From Calocera cornea HHB12733 (taxonomy: Eukaryota > Basidiomycota > Dacrymycetes > Dacrymycetales > Dacrymycetaceae): a stretch of 64,000 nt of DNA. Position numbers and translations under genes: made by a program. The stretch spans positions 47,630-111,629 of the forward strand of contig KV424023.1 in NCBI GenBank assembly GCA_001632435.1. Direction: 5' to 3'. This document shows positions 9,675 through 19,422 of the stretch, one piece after another (the first letter of the stretch is position 1; the number at the start of each line of letters is the position of its first letter). The notes under the pieces are model-generated. The model was not told the DNA's origin, searched no databases, and saw only the letters and a program-made list of their open reading frames with translations.

Positions 9675-11508
9675 TCACCGGCTGAGCAGCTCCCTGTCGA
9701 GCAGCATGGTCCAGCACGTGACAAAGTACAGGACAAAGAGGGGGATGACGCTCTGCCTGACGACTTTGCTCCAGTCGATCTTCCTCTTTCCGAGCCAGTA
9801 GTCGAGCCCCATGCCGACGGCGAACCAGCGCCTGCTCTCCCGCTCGTCCTTGCTCGCCAGGCGGATGTTCGAGGTGACCCAGATCTGGACGCTGTGCGAG
9901 ATGGACGTCGTCGTGCCGATGACTACCCAGGCTGTGAGCGGCCGGGAGGGGCCGAACACTTGGATGGTCAGGTGCGTGGAGGACCAGCAGATCGCTTGCA
10001 GGGAGAGCTGCCGGATCAGCGTCGGGAAGAGCGAGTAGTATGTTAGCCAGCGGCGCAGGAGGCCCGAGGCGAGCAGGTAGCACCACACGCCCGTGGCGAT
10101 GCTCTGCCCGGGGGGAGACAGGGGGTTAGCATGTGGTCCGGTCGGATCGGGGAGGAAGCGAGGCGCACCCAGCAGGAAACGATCGCGTGGTCCATCCCCC
10201 CCATGCCGACGACCTCGGCCGCCTCCTCCCCCGCGCCAAACCGCCCCCAGCGCCAGGGGATCTTGTAAGCCAGGTACAGATGCCACGCCGTCCCAAGCAC
10301 GGCGGGGACGATGGACAGGCCGCGGCAGAAGAACATGAAGAGCGGGACGAGGCGGCGTGCGAGGGGCGGTTTGTCCGTTTTGGGAGGGGGGATGCGTGCG
10401 GTGGGGAGCTGCAGCTGCAGCAGAGCGATGGTGTCAGCTAGTGCGAGGGGCAGAGGAGGAGGTAGGGACACACAGGCTCCGTCTCCGTCTCCGTATCGCT
10501 CCTCACCGTCACGGGCAGCTTGCGCCGCCCTCCCCGGCCAGTGCGGTTCAGCAGCCCCAGCCCGACTTCCTCCCCCGCGCGCCGCGGATCCTTCCTTCCC
10601 TCGGGGGGGAAGACCACTCCCTCCAGCACGGTCGCGGGCGGGGTGCGGGAGTACGCCGGCGGGAGCGGCGGGTGCACGGCGGTGCTGCTGCCGCCGAACG
10701 AAGGCATGTCGGTCATGCTTCTCACTCTTGGGAAGGCGGCGAGCGGGCTGCTGACGGGGAAGGACGACGGGCCGGGGCTGCCGAAGATGCGCTCCCTGTC
10801 CCTGTCCCTGTCCGGCTCCCGCTCCGTCTCCTCGTCATCGTCGTCCTGCTCATCATCAAGCCGCTGGAAGCCGTACCCCGGGCCAAGGGAGGAGACGGCG
10901 TACGGCGCTACGGGGGAACTGCCGAAGTACGCCGAGAGGGAGGCGGTGCTCTTGCTCCGGGGGCGGTTGGCGAGCGCGTCGGCGTCCGTGCCTCCCCCGC
11001 CCGCCGCGGCGCGGGAGGGCGAGGTGGAGCGAGACGACCACGCGGACTGGGTCTTCCTCCTGGGTGTATGCTGCGAGCCTGCCGCTGTATTGGAGTGGGA
11101 ATGGGAGTGCTGCCGTCCGTGGGGAGGCGGGTGCAGGGCCGAGCGGGGGAGGGTCGGGCTGGTCAGGGGGGAGGGGAGCGGGGAGATTGTGAGGGGGTGC
11201 AAGGCCGCACGTGACCTTGGGGAGATGGGGATGGGCGGCTTGGACGGGCCTGGGCCGGGGGGGTCCATCAGCTCGCTCTGGAAGGCGGGCAGCGCATACA
11301 GCGGGCTCGGGCTGTCGGGGGAGGAGTGGGAGCGCGATCGGGAGGGCGAGGAGGGGGAGCTACAGCCGCGTGACGTGCCGGCCAGGTCGCCCAGGAGGAG
11401 CAGCGGGTGCTGTGCAGGGGAGGAGCGGGAGGAGGGCGAGGAGCCGCCGGGGAATGGGGCGAATACTGGGGAGGAGGACGGGGGAGGGAGGGGAAGCACG
11501 TCCCCCAT
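9675..11508 (-). CDS. EOS1: N-glycosylation protein EOS1 homologue with long N-terminal extension
   Basis: ER membrane protein of the EOS1 family, which is needed for normal N-glycosylation and stress tolerance in yeast. Exons: 11508-10474, 10414-10169, 10103-9675 (569 residues). Residues 1 to about 345 are Pro/Ser-rich and probably disordered. The membrane domain follows: RRLVPLFMFFCRGLSIVPAV, HLYLAYKIPW, DHAIVSCWSIATGVWCYLL, GLLRRWLTYYSLFPTLIRQL, WVVIGTTTSISHSVQIWVTS and VRQSVIPLFVLYFVTCWTML. The Trp-Cys-Tyr and Arg-Trp-(Leu/Ile)-x-Tyr-(Ser/Tyr) spacing matches what I know of EOS1. The frame runs a little upstream of 11508 but has no ATG there. Yeast EOS1 is shorter, so the extension is lineage-specific or regulatory. 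It is divergent from TFIIS. Confidence 0.8.
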
Positions 11509-11941
11509 CGTCCCACTCTCTCTTCTCTTCTCCTCGTCGATTATGGGCGCGGTGACGGTCAACTGACGCTCCGGCTACTGGACTCGCCCTCTGCGATGAC
11601 ACGGGGCCACACCTCGAATGAATGCCCACCGCACTTCGGGCGTGCCAGGCCATTACGTCCTCCCAGGGTCCATCAGCTCCCGCAAGGGTTGATCCCGCTC
11701 CAGCCACGCCACAGCCGCTGACTTGGGAAGCCGAGCTGATACGATACCGTCAGAGAGCCGCGGGTGACTGTAATACAGGTCGCACGAAACTGCATACACG
11801 CAAAGGTAAGGTCGGCTTTCCTTCGCATCTGCGGGATAAAGTACGATGTAAGCTAGACTAGTACTGCGCGTCCAAAGACACGCGCACGCGCACCACGCAC
11901 GAGAACAACGAGAACCAGAACGAGACGTGTGCTTCGTCACG
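11509..11941. promoter_or_regulatory. Shared upstream region of EOS1 and TFIIS
   Basis: A 433-base gap between two divergent starts, so both promoters must lie here. No clear TATA box is seen. An ACTAGTACTGCGCG segment lies near 11858-11871. Confidence 0.5.
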
Positions 11942-13343
11942 ATGGCAGCAGCAGAGCGCAACGAGTTCAAGCGGCTCGTCAAGGACCTGCTCGACTCGTC
12001 AAAGGGGCCCAAACATTCCGTGCGCCCTTTCTTGCCGAAAAACCTTGTGCGCGGGCAGGGGTATACTCACGCGTTTCTTTCGAGGTAGGATACGGTCGGG
12101 CTGCTGCTCAAGCTCAAGAATCATGCGGTGAACGAGGAGCTGCTCAAGGTGCGTCTTTTTCTAACGGACGACTTCTTCCTTCCTTCCTACTTTCGGCTCC
12201 CACTTCCCACTGCCTCTTCATCCTATCCATCCTTATCCATCATGTTCCCATGATCTTGCATCGGCATGACTGACACCCCGTGCGCTGCAGGAGACCAAAG
12301 CGGGGCTCGCGGTCGGCAAGCTGCGCTCGCACGCCAACAGCGGCGTCGCGGACGCGGCGAAGGACGTGGTGCGCAAGTGGAAGTCCGAGGTCGAGGGGCA
12401 GAAGAAGGCTGGCGGCTCCGGCTCCGGCTCCGGGGCCTCCCCAGCCGCCGCTAAGAAGGTTGCCCCCGGTACGTTGCCCCGTCCTTATTAACCTTACCTA
12501 CTTGCGCTCGGCCCTGACGCATACACGCAGCGAAGCCGACGGTGCAGACGAGTGTCTCCCCGGCGCAGGGGAGCAAGTCCCCCGCGCCGGCCACCGCGGG
12601 CCCGCACACGCCCCTCTCGCCCGGGGCGCTGCGGACGAGCAAGACGGACGGGGTGAAGCTGGACGAGTCGGGCGACGACACCCGCGACAAGTGTATCCTC
12701 ATGCTCTACGATGCGCTGGCGAGCGACAGTACTGCGCGTGCGTGCCTGTCCCATGCCGTCCCTTCCCGCTCCATCAGTCCCCGGCGATCCTGACTGACGT
12801 GTGGCCCATACAGCCGCGGACCAGATCCTCGCGAGCGCGCGCAAGATCGAGGCGCAAGTGCTCACGCAGGCGAACGGCAACTCCGGCAACCCGTACCGGA
12901 GCAAGATCCGCAGCCTGTACCTCAACCTGAAGGAGAAGACAAACCCGGGGCTGAGGGAGGCGGTCGTCAGCGGGGACCTGAGCGTCAAGAGGCTGTGTAC
13001 GATGAGTGTGCAGGTGCGTGCTGTCCGTTTGGTCTGCACCGCTCGTGGTGCGAAGAGGGGGGGGGGGGGGGGCTAGCTAGGTACAGTATGAGCATGCGCT
13101 GACGTGCCGGTGTAGGACATGGCCTCCGAGGAGCGCAAGGCCGAGGCGAAGCGGATCGAGGAGACGAACCTGTTCAAGGCCAAGGGCGCGGAGGAGGCCG
13201 GCGCGGAGACGGACGCGTTCAAGTGCTTCAGGTGCGGCCAGCGCAAGACGCGCTACACCCAGGCGCAGACGCGCAGTGCCGACGAGCCCATGACGACCTT
13301 TGTCACGTGTGTCAATTGCGGGAATAGGTGGAAGTTCTCCTAG
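11942..13343 (+). CDS. DST1: Transcription elongation factor TFIIS
   Basis: Rescues backtracked RNA polymerase II by stimulating cleavage of the nascent RNA. Six exons: 11942-12019, 12089-12148, 12291-12468, 12531-12737, 12814-13013, 13116-13343 (316 residues, close to the usual 300-310). The N-terminal LW domain is recognisable (LLKLKNHAVNEELLKETKAG, then VGKLR). The central polymerase-binding domain follows: RDKCILMLYDAL, APADQILASARKIE, NPYRSKIRSLYLNLK and LRCTM-like RLCTMS. The C-terminal zinc ribbon has Cys278-x2-Cys281 and Cys306-x2-Cys309. The invariant acidic hairpin Asp297-Glu298 lies in TRSADEPMTTF, and the protein ends RWKFS. All catalytic and zinc residues are present. Intron 5 carries a 16-base G tract. 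Two partial relatives of the zinc ribbon lie downstream. Confidence 0.97.
13057..13072. repeat. G16 homopolymer in intron 5 of TFIIS
   Basis: Sixteen consecutive G on the plus strand inside a spliced intron. Homopolymers of this length often vary between strains and reads. Confidence 0.9.
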
Positions 13344-14471
13344 GCGGCGGGCGCGGGCGCACTTGCCAGTGCTGTACAGTACAGACGTGAGGGGGGGCGG
13401 CTGCGACTGTCCCGTCTGCCAGTGGCCGGGTCGCTCATACCGAGGTTTCCTACGGCCGCGGGGGCCTGCTGTATTCCATAATTTCACGCTTCAGTTTCCC
13501 ATTCCCACTCTGTCCATCTCTGCGCGTCTGCCTACGTGAAGTGTACAGTGAGGGAGGAAGGCAGCTGCATATATGTAAGACTGTCAGTCATTTTCCTCTT
13601 CATGGTCAGGCGGGTGTGTCGGGTTGTTGTACTGTATGTACTGTACGGCCATATAGCCACTTTGGCGACCAGAGCCCAGCTGCATGCATAGCAGTACTGT
13701 GGAGTACAGTAGCCCACTGCTGACCAACTCCTACAGGTCTATACAATGACTCGCTTTGATCACAAGCATACGCGTCTACAGTACGTCCTCGCCCACCCCG
13801 CCCAGCATCCTCAGTGCTCACTCCTCCTGCCAGGCAGCCGATGACTCACACCGTTGCCATGTATGTACTGTACTCAGCTATGACTTCGCCCATCCGTCAC
13901 CATGCACGCGCGGTATGATTGTGTGCCTTTGCTAGTCGGGGGGTTGACGGGGGAGGCAGCTTGACGTGGGCAGGGGGCTGGGGAGGTCGTTCGAACACCG
14001 TGACTGTCCTGGGTGAGGGAGGCGTTGGCGTACTTGCTTCGTTGAGACGTTGGACTGCTCGTTCATCAGCTCACAACCCATCTATCTGCAGCCAAGAGAA
14101 GGGAGCGTGTGATACCACGCAGGCGCCTCAGGTGCCTTTTTCGCCTTGTATTGCGGACCTTGCAGTGTGTGGCCAGTGACCAATCTTTCCGTGCAGAAAG
14201 CTGTCCGCGGCGAGCACCGTGTGGAGGACGCTGTCGGGCACCTGAGCGGGATTAAACTGCATGGACAGCACAGTCCTCAGGGAGCGTGGGACAGGTTGAG
14301 GTCGGGTAGAGAGGAGGTGACCGCGAGCGAAGGTCCGACCGAGATCCCGAGTGCCCCTCCGAAGGGCGGGCAGCACCAAGTCGGCCCCCGGAAGCCGCTA
14401 CCGGCGCAGGCGACGAGACCGCGCCAAAGCAGCTGGTCGGGTTCACGGCAGAGGGTATAGAGCAGTGGGGT
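13344..14471. other. Intergenic, rich in GTACTGTA/TACAGTAC words
   Basis: About 1.1 kb after the TFIIS stop with no supportable gene. Words of the form GTACTGTAC or its reverse complement recur at about 13373-13384, 13546-13554, 13627-13641 (twice), 13692-13711 (both orientations), 13778-13786 and 13863-13874. Confidence 0.6.
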
Positions 14472-14612
14472 ATGGCGACGGACGCGTTCAAGTGCTTCAG
14501 GTGCGGGGAGCGCAGGACGCGGTATAGGCTCGCCCAGACGCGTAGTGCCGATGAGCCCATGACAACCTTCGTGACTTGCGTCATTTGCGGGAACGAGTGG
14601 AAGCTCTCGTAG
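14472..14612 (+). pseudogene. Partial TFIIS zinc-ribbon duplicate
   Basis: A 46-residue frame from ATG to stop, nearly identical to the last exon of TFIIS 1.1 kb upstream. It keeps FKCFRCGERRTRYRLAQTRS, ADEPMTTFVTCVICGNEWKL and a final Ser, so all four zinc cysteines and the Asp-Glu pair are intact. The polymerase-binding domain and LW domain are absent. The frame stays open for some 100 bases upstream of the ATG without TFIIS similarity. It may be a truncated duplicate, the end of a gene whose other exons I cannot recognise, or a tiny expressed protein. I call it a gene fragment because a ribbon alone lacks the part that binds polymerase. Confidence 0.6.
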
Positions 14613-14895
14613 AGAGGCAATCCGGGAGGCGGATCATACGTGTCGTGGCGGTATCGAGGTAGCTGTAGACAGTCGTTTTGTGACAGTTCTTCTTGCAGAA
14701 TGCTTATCCTTGCGGACTTGTAAGGTTGTACGCAGTGTGGCTCACGCCCACATGTCTGCAAGCCGCAGCGCGCTTGCGCAGCAATTGCCGCAGCTTGAAA
14801 GTGCGGCGCAAGCCATCAGAGCCCTCACTAACAATATCAGCGTAACGAAAGAGGAAGTTCTGCCTGTAAAGCTCCGGACAGCAAAGTACGATGTG

Positions 14896-14903
14896 TATAA
14901 AAG
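14896..14903 (+). promoter_or_regulatory. TATA box
   Basis: A perfect TATAAAAG about 95 bases before the ATG at 14997. This is a suitable distance for the short-leader gene that follows, and it supports the idea that this gene is transcribed. Confidence 0.6.
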
Positions 14904-14996
14904 AGCCTGACGCATGTCTCGGAGCCCAGGGACCAACAAGATAGCTTAACGCGATTCGCAAGGTGGCCTTGCCTCGAGCCAGTCTCCACGAGCAAC

Positions 14997-15375
14997 ATGG
15001 ACAGCGACCTGGTCACCCAGCTTCAATATTCTGCGAAGGAAGGACAGGTGAGTGGCTCTCGTGAGAGCACACGGCATCGGGCGTATGGATTGCAGTCTCA
15101 TGAAGCATGCATCCCAGGAACGCCAGGATGAGGAGACGTCAGGGACGACTCAGACGGCGACCCTTCATATTGTCACAGTCAAGGAGGACGAAAAAGCAGA
15201 GATAGAGACCACGAGCACCAGTGACATCGTCAAGGCCGCCGAAGAGCCCAAGTGTGCCCGATGCGGAAGACGCAAGGCCCACATGACCGAGTTTGGCGAG
15301 CGCAGCAAGTTCGAGTCGTGGAGGAGGTTCCCGACTTGTGTCGACTGTGCAAACGGGTTCATGTTCGTCTTGTAA
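14997..15375 (+). CDS. Small TFIIS-type zinc-ribbon protein, divergent
   Basis: Two exons, 14997-15047 and 15118-15375, with a 70-base GTGAGT...CAG intron, give 102 residues. The N-terminus is short and acidic/polar (MDSDLVTQLQYSAKEGQ). The C-terminal 40 residues form a zinc ribbon with the TFIIS layout: CARCGRRKAHMTEFGERSKF, then ESWRRFPTCVDCANGFMFVL. Both CxxC pairs and the aromatic end are kept. The Asp-Glu hairpin tip that stimulates RNA cleavage in TFIIS is replaced (RSKFESWRRF in place of RSADEPMTTF), so it should not work as a cleavage factor. It lies in line after TFIIS and the ribbon fragment and probably arose by local duplication. It has its own TATA box. Role unknown. Confidence 0.7.
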
Positions 15376-15580
15376 ATTCACCGTCAGGATGTTTGATATG
15401 CTTGTATATTTGTGAGGCGATATTGTTGCTTGGATAGTTAGTGTTGAATCCAGAACATGACAGCTCCGACTCGACTATGCTTGTCGAGTTCGGCTCCGGA
15501 CGATCGACTCCGAAAGTCCCTGAAAAGCCTCGACATTTTGGCCCCGCAGCGCCCGTCCGCGCTGCCCAACTCATACGACC

Positions 15581-17206
15581 ATGGCCACCGCGACAGAAGG
15601 GCAGCTGCCCCCCCTCTCGGGCCTCTTGGCCTCCTCGTCAAGGCGCACAGCTGCCATATTCGCCTCGTCTTCTGTTCCGGCGCTGTCGGATGAACTCAGG
15701 TGCGTTTCTGTGCGTTGAAGGAGGGACGAAAGCTGATGAGCCCGGCAGCTCACGCGCCAAGTTGGCGGTCAAGATCTCGAGCGAGTACGAGGCCGTGCGC
15801 GAGCTTCCGATAGGGCTTAGGCAGCAGCAGGGACCTCAGGCTCCTAGGCCGCCGAAGGCGATTGAGGGCCGTGAGTGATGATCTTATGCAGTGCAGTGTT
15901 GGGAAGCTGACGACTCCGGAATAGCGCCGCAGGAGACCACGAGGCTTATTGAGGCTGCCGCGGGGTCGACGGCACCTCAAGCTGCATTGACGCTTGCCCC
16001 TACCTCTGTGAGTCTTGATCTATTGCTATAATACGGTGACACTTTGCTCACAGAAGTTGCAGACCCAAACCCCTCTTCACCGTGCGCTCTCAGTGCGGAA
16101 ACAACAACGCGAAATAAAGCCCGACTACCACCCTCAGTGGCGCCTCTCGCGGGTCATCTCCGGTCATTTAGGCTGGGTACGCAGCGTCGCCGTCGAGCCG
16201 GGCAACAAGTGGTTCGCGACCGGCGCAGGCGACAGGGTCATCAAGATCTGGGACCTGGCAAGCGGGGAGCTGAAGATCTCGCTCACGGGGCATATCTCGA
16301 CCGTGCGCGGGCTGGCGGTATCGCCGAGGCATCCGTATTTGTTCTCGTGTGGGGAGGATAAGATGGTCAAGTGTTGGGATTTGGAGGCGAATAAGGTTAT
16401 TAGGCACTATCATGGGCATCTGTCGGGTATATATGCACTTGCGTACGTTTTCCATTACTGTCTCCTACCAAAAATGACGACTGACGAGGGCCACAGTCTC
16501 CATCCAACATTAGATCTTCTTGTCACTAGCGGTCGTGATGCTTCAGCGCGTCTATGGGACATGCGAACAAAAGCCCAAATCCATGTCCTCTCCGGGCACA
16601 CCGCGACCGTCGGCGCCCTCTTGACGGCACCCGTCGACCCGCAAGTCATCACTGGGTCGATGGACTCAACAGTAAAGTGAGTTACCTTATAACGCCGACG
16701 GTGTACATGCTGACCATATATTCAGATTATGGGACATTACCGCAGGCAAGGCGATGATGACGCTCACGCACCACAAGAAGTCCGTCCGGGCACTCGCTAT
16801 GTCTCCGTCCGAATTCTCCTTCGTCTCTGGCTCCGCCGGCGGCAACAACATCAAGAAGTTCAAACTCCCCGGCGGCGAGCTCGTCTACACCTGCAAAGGG
16901 CACGAGGCGATCATCAACGCCATGTCGGTAAATGCGGACGGGGTGCAGTTTTCGGGCGGTGATAACGGCAGCCTGACCTTCTGGGACTACAAGACCGGCT
17001 TGCCCTTCCAGCACATGGACGACATCCCCCAGCCGGGCAGTCTGGATGCCGAGGCAGGCGTGTTCTGCTCGACGTTTGACATGACGGGGACGAGGTTGAT
17101 CACTGGTGGGGCGGATAAGACGATCAAGGTGCGTCGTGTTTTGCCAAATTGTGAGGCACGTTTGCTGACCTGCCATCTGCAGATTTACGCCGAGCGGACT
17201 CAATGA
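15581..17206 (+). CDS. PRP46: Pre-mRNA-splicing factor PRP46 (PLRG1)
   Basis: WD40 subunit of the NineTeen/Prp19-associated complex in the spliceosome. Seven exons: 15581-15699, 15749-15870, 15925-16007, 16054-16442, 16497-16676, 16726-17128, 17183-17206 (439 residues). The N-terminal about 110 residues are low in complexity. Then comes the family signature [20 protein letters not shown] with [20 protein letters not shown], followed by seven WD repeats. Typical units are [70 protein letters not shown] and [13 protein letters not shown]. The last exon encodes only IYAERTQ. Length and repeat order match the family. The intergenic gap to the zinc-ribbon gene upstream is about 200 bases. Confidence 0.95.
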
Positions 17207-17539
17207 GCTTCCACGTAGTGCAGCGCGTTGCCTTTCTACTGTATCTTAGACAGAGTGTATGATAATGCATGGAAGACTGCGACGTCCCTAGTTGCATGTC
17301 AACGCGGGGATCAATAGATTGAACAAATAAGGCAAATCTACAACAATCAGCATTAGATGTAGCTTGCATTCTTCGTTGCTTCGCCGCAGCGCCATACTAG
17401 GGCGTGTACTACAGCCCTGACCACAACCGACGTCAGTGCCACCGGGCCACAGGGACCCTCCATCATCTGTGCCCCTCCTCAAACGCCCTTGAAACTTGCC
17501 CCTCCCTTCCTCCCTCCCTCCAGCTCCTCCCGCCCCGTC

Positions 17540-19001
17540 ATGTCCGTCTCCAACAACCCGTTCGCCCCACCCGGCACGCAGTACGTGCACCCTGATGTGC
17601 AGGCGGCAGCATACCAGTATCCCGACATCTCCGGCGGGTCGTACTCCCAGCCAGCGTACCAGCAGCAGCAGTACTCTGGCCAGCAGCAGCAACAGCAGCC
17701 TCAGTACCTCTCCCAGTCTACTGGAACCTCTGGTATATACGGGCAACAGCAGCCACAGTACACCCAGCAGGTACAGCAACCCCAGCAGACCCAGCAGTGG
17801 AGCTACGCCTCTGGCTCGGCCCTGACCGGCATGCCGACCGGCCAGTCGCTCTCGGCCCAGGGCAGCGGCTTGTACGGCCAGCAGCAGTATGCCGTGCAGC
17901 CGCAGCCGCAGCCGCAGGTGCAGTCATATGGCGGGGTAGACATGAGTGGGATGGGCATGCAGCAGTACGGAGGGTACCAGAACGGCGGGTACGGGTACGC
18001 TGGCACGGGCGCTGGCGCGTCGCACGCTGCTCCGAACCCCGCTGTTGCTGCCTTCGACCCCCTCTCTCAGCAGCAGCAGCAGCAGCAGCAGCATCAACAA
18101 CAGCAGCAGCCGTCCGGGTACCACCAGTCGCAGCCTCAGCTCCAGCAACAGCAGCGACAGGAGCCCGTCAAAATGCAGCCTGGGCTCACCCCCACCATTT
18201 CCAACTATGGCGCGCCCGACTCGAAGTACAACGAGCACCCGAGACAGCTCGTGCTCCGCACCAAGCAACAGCTCGAGTCGTTTGACAAGAGCGCGTGGAA
18301 GAACCTCGTTGAGTGCGTCGAGGCGCTGCGGGAGGCGTGGCAGGCTAGGAAGGCGTACCTTGACCAGCTACCGAAGCAGTGGCCCGGCATACATATCGAC
18401 GTCCCGGCGAAGATGAAGGAGGCTACCGAGCATATTGGTATGCATTACAACTCTAATTCTCCGCTTTATTGACGTATTGACTGCTCCTTTAGACGGCATC
18501 ACCGCCGTCCGCTGGCAGCTGGCCGAGATCCAGAACAGCTACCAGCTCTCGCACGACACCGTCTCGCGCAACCGAGTGAGAGAGCAGCTGAACGCGGGGT
18601 TCAAGTCTCTCCCCGACTGGCCAGAGCGCACCGACGAGCTGCGCAACTCGCTCCCCGAGCTGCTGGCCCAGCAGCGCATACCGCCCAATGCGCTCAGCCC
18701 TCCTCCGCCGTCGCCGCTCGGCTCGCTCCCGCCGCAGCAGTATGGGCAGCAGCAGTATCAGCCCCAGCAGCAGCAGTATCAGCCTCAGCCTCAGCCTCAG
18801 CAGCAGTATGGGGTGATGCAGATGCCTGTTCAGCAGCAGCAGCAGCAGCCCCAGGGGCAGCAGGCTACGATGTGGACGCCCCAAGGACAACTCACGCTGC
18901 AGCAATATCAGCAGCTCAACATGCAACAACAGCAGCAACAGCAACAGCAGATGATGGGGCAGTATGGTGTCCAGGCCGCCCCGCAGTATGGCTGGCGATG
19001 A
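17540..19001 (+). CDS. Gln-rich protein with a central helical domain, function unknown
   Basis: Two exons, 17540-18437 and 18493-19001, give 468 residues. Both ends are Gln/Tyr/Pro/Gly-rich with repeated QQQ, QYQPQ and GYGYAG-like runs, of the low-complexity type that often forms condensates. Between them, about residues 225-385, is a charged, likely alpha-helical region: HPRQLVLRTKQQLESFDKSA, WKNLVECVEALREAWQARKA, QLPKQWPGIHIDVPAKMKEA, ITAVRWQLAEIQNSYQLSHD and NRVREQLNAGFKSLPDWPER. I do not recognise the family with certainty. The intron lies inside this region and preserves the frame. The ATG context (CCCGTCATGTCC) is acceptable, and the open frame upstream lacks another ATG. Confidence 0.75.
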
Positions 19002-19422
19002 GGAGCTTTCAATCTGCCTGTTGGGTAACTTTGGGGCGCGGTTTACGAATCTCACGTCCTCTCTCCGCTCTCTGCCTTGTTTCTATGCTGCTTGATACTG
19101 CGACATCGCTGTTGTACACGATACCTTTGCAATCCCCTGCCGAGCTTCCATCTATAACGTGTGTTGTAACGAATATATCCGATTCAAAACTGCGTTGTCG
19201 TCTTCTCACAAAGGGGATCGGCGGTGACCGTTGGCGTAATGTAGCAGTCGGCCCGAACGCAATGATGGTCCCTGTATGCGCATGCGACCAGACCTCCGGC
19301 ATCGCTATCGCGGTGCTGACACGTTCCCTGACCACGTCGACCATCCCGCCGTTGTCCAATACATTATTAGCCCCCAAACGGCTTCAGCAGGGCTGTTTGA
19401 AGCTTGCTGGAACTCCAGAAGG
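19002..19422. other. Intergenic, 3' of Gln-rich gene and 5' of F-box-like gene
   Basis: About 420 bases without a gene. No TATA box stands out; short frames in both strands are not supported. Confidence 0.5.

Noticed and set aside
10438..10500. EOS1 N-terminal frame read straight to its stop as a separate protein
   Set aside because: A GTGTGT donor and a CTGCAG acceptor 59 bases apart join it in frame to the membrane domain, so two genes are not needed.
14752..14910. A 52-residue frame before the small zinc-ribbon gene with a faint resemblance to the TFIIS N-terminal domain (NNISVTKEEVL)
   Set aside because: The resemblance is a handful of residues, and the frame runs through a perfect TATA box that fits the next gene's promoter. 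I treat it as promoter DNA.
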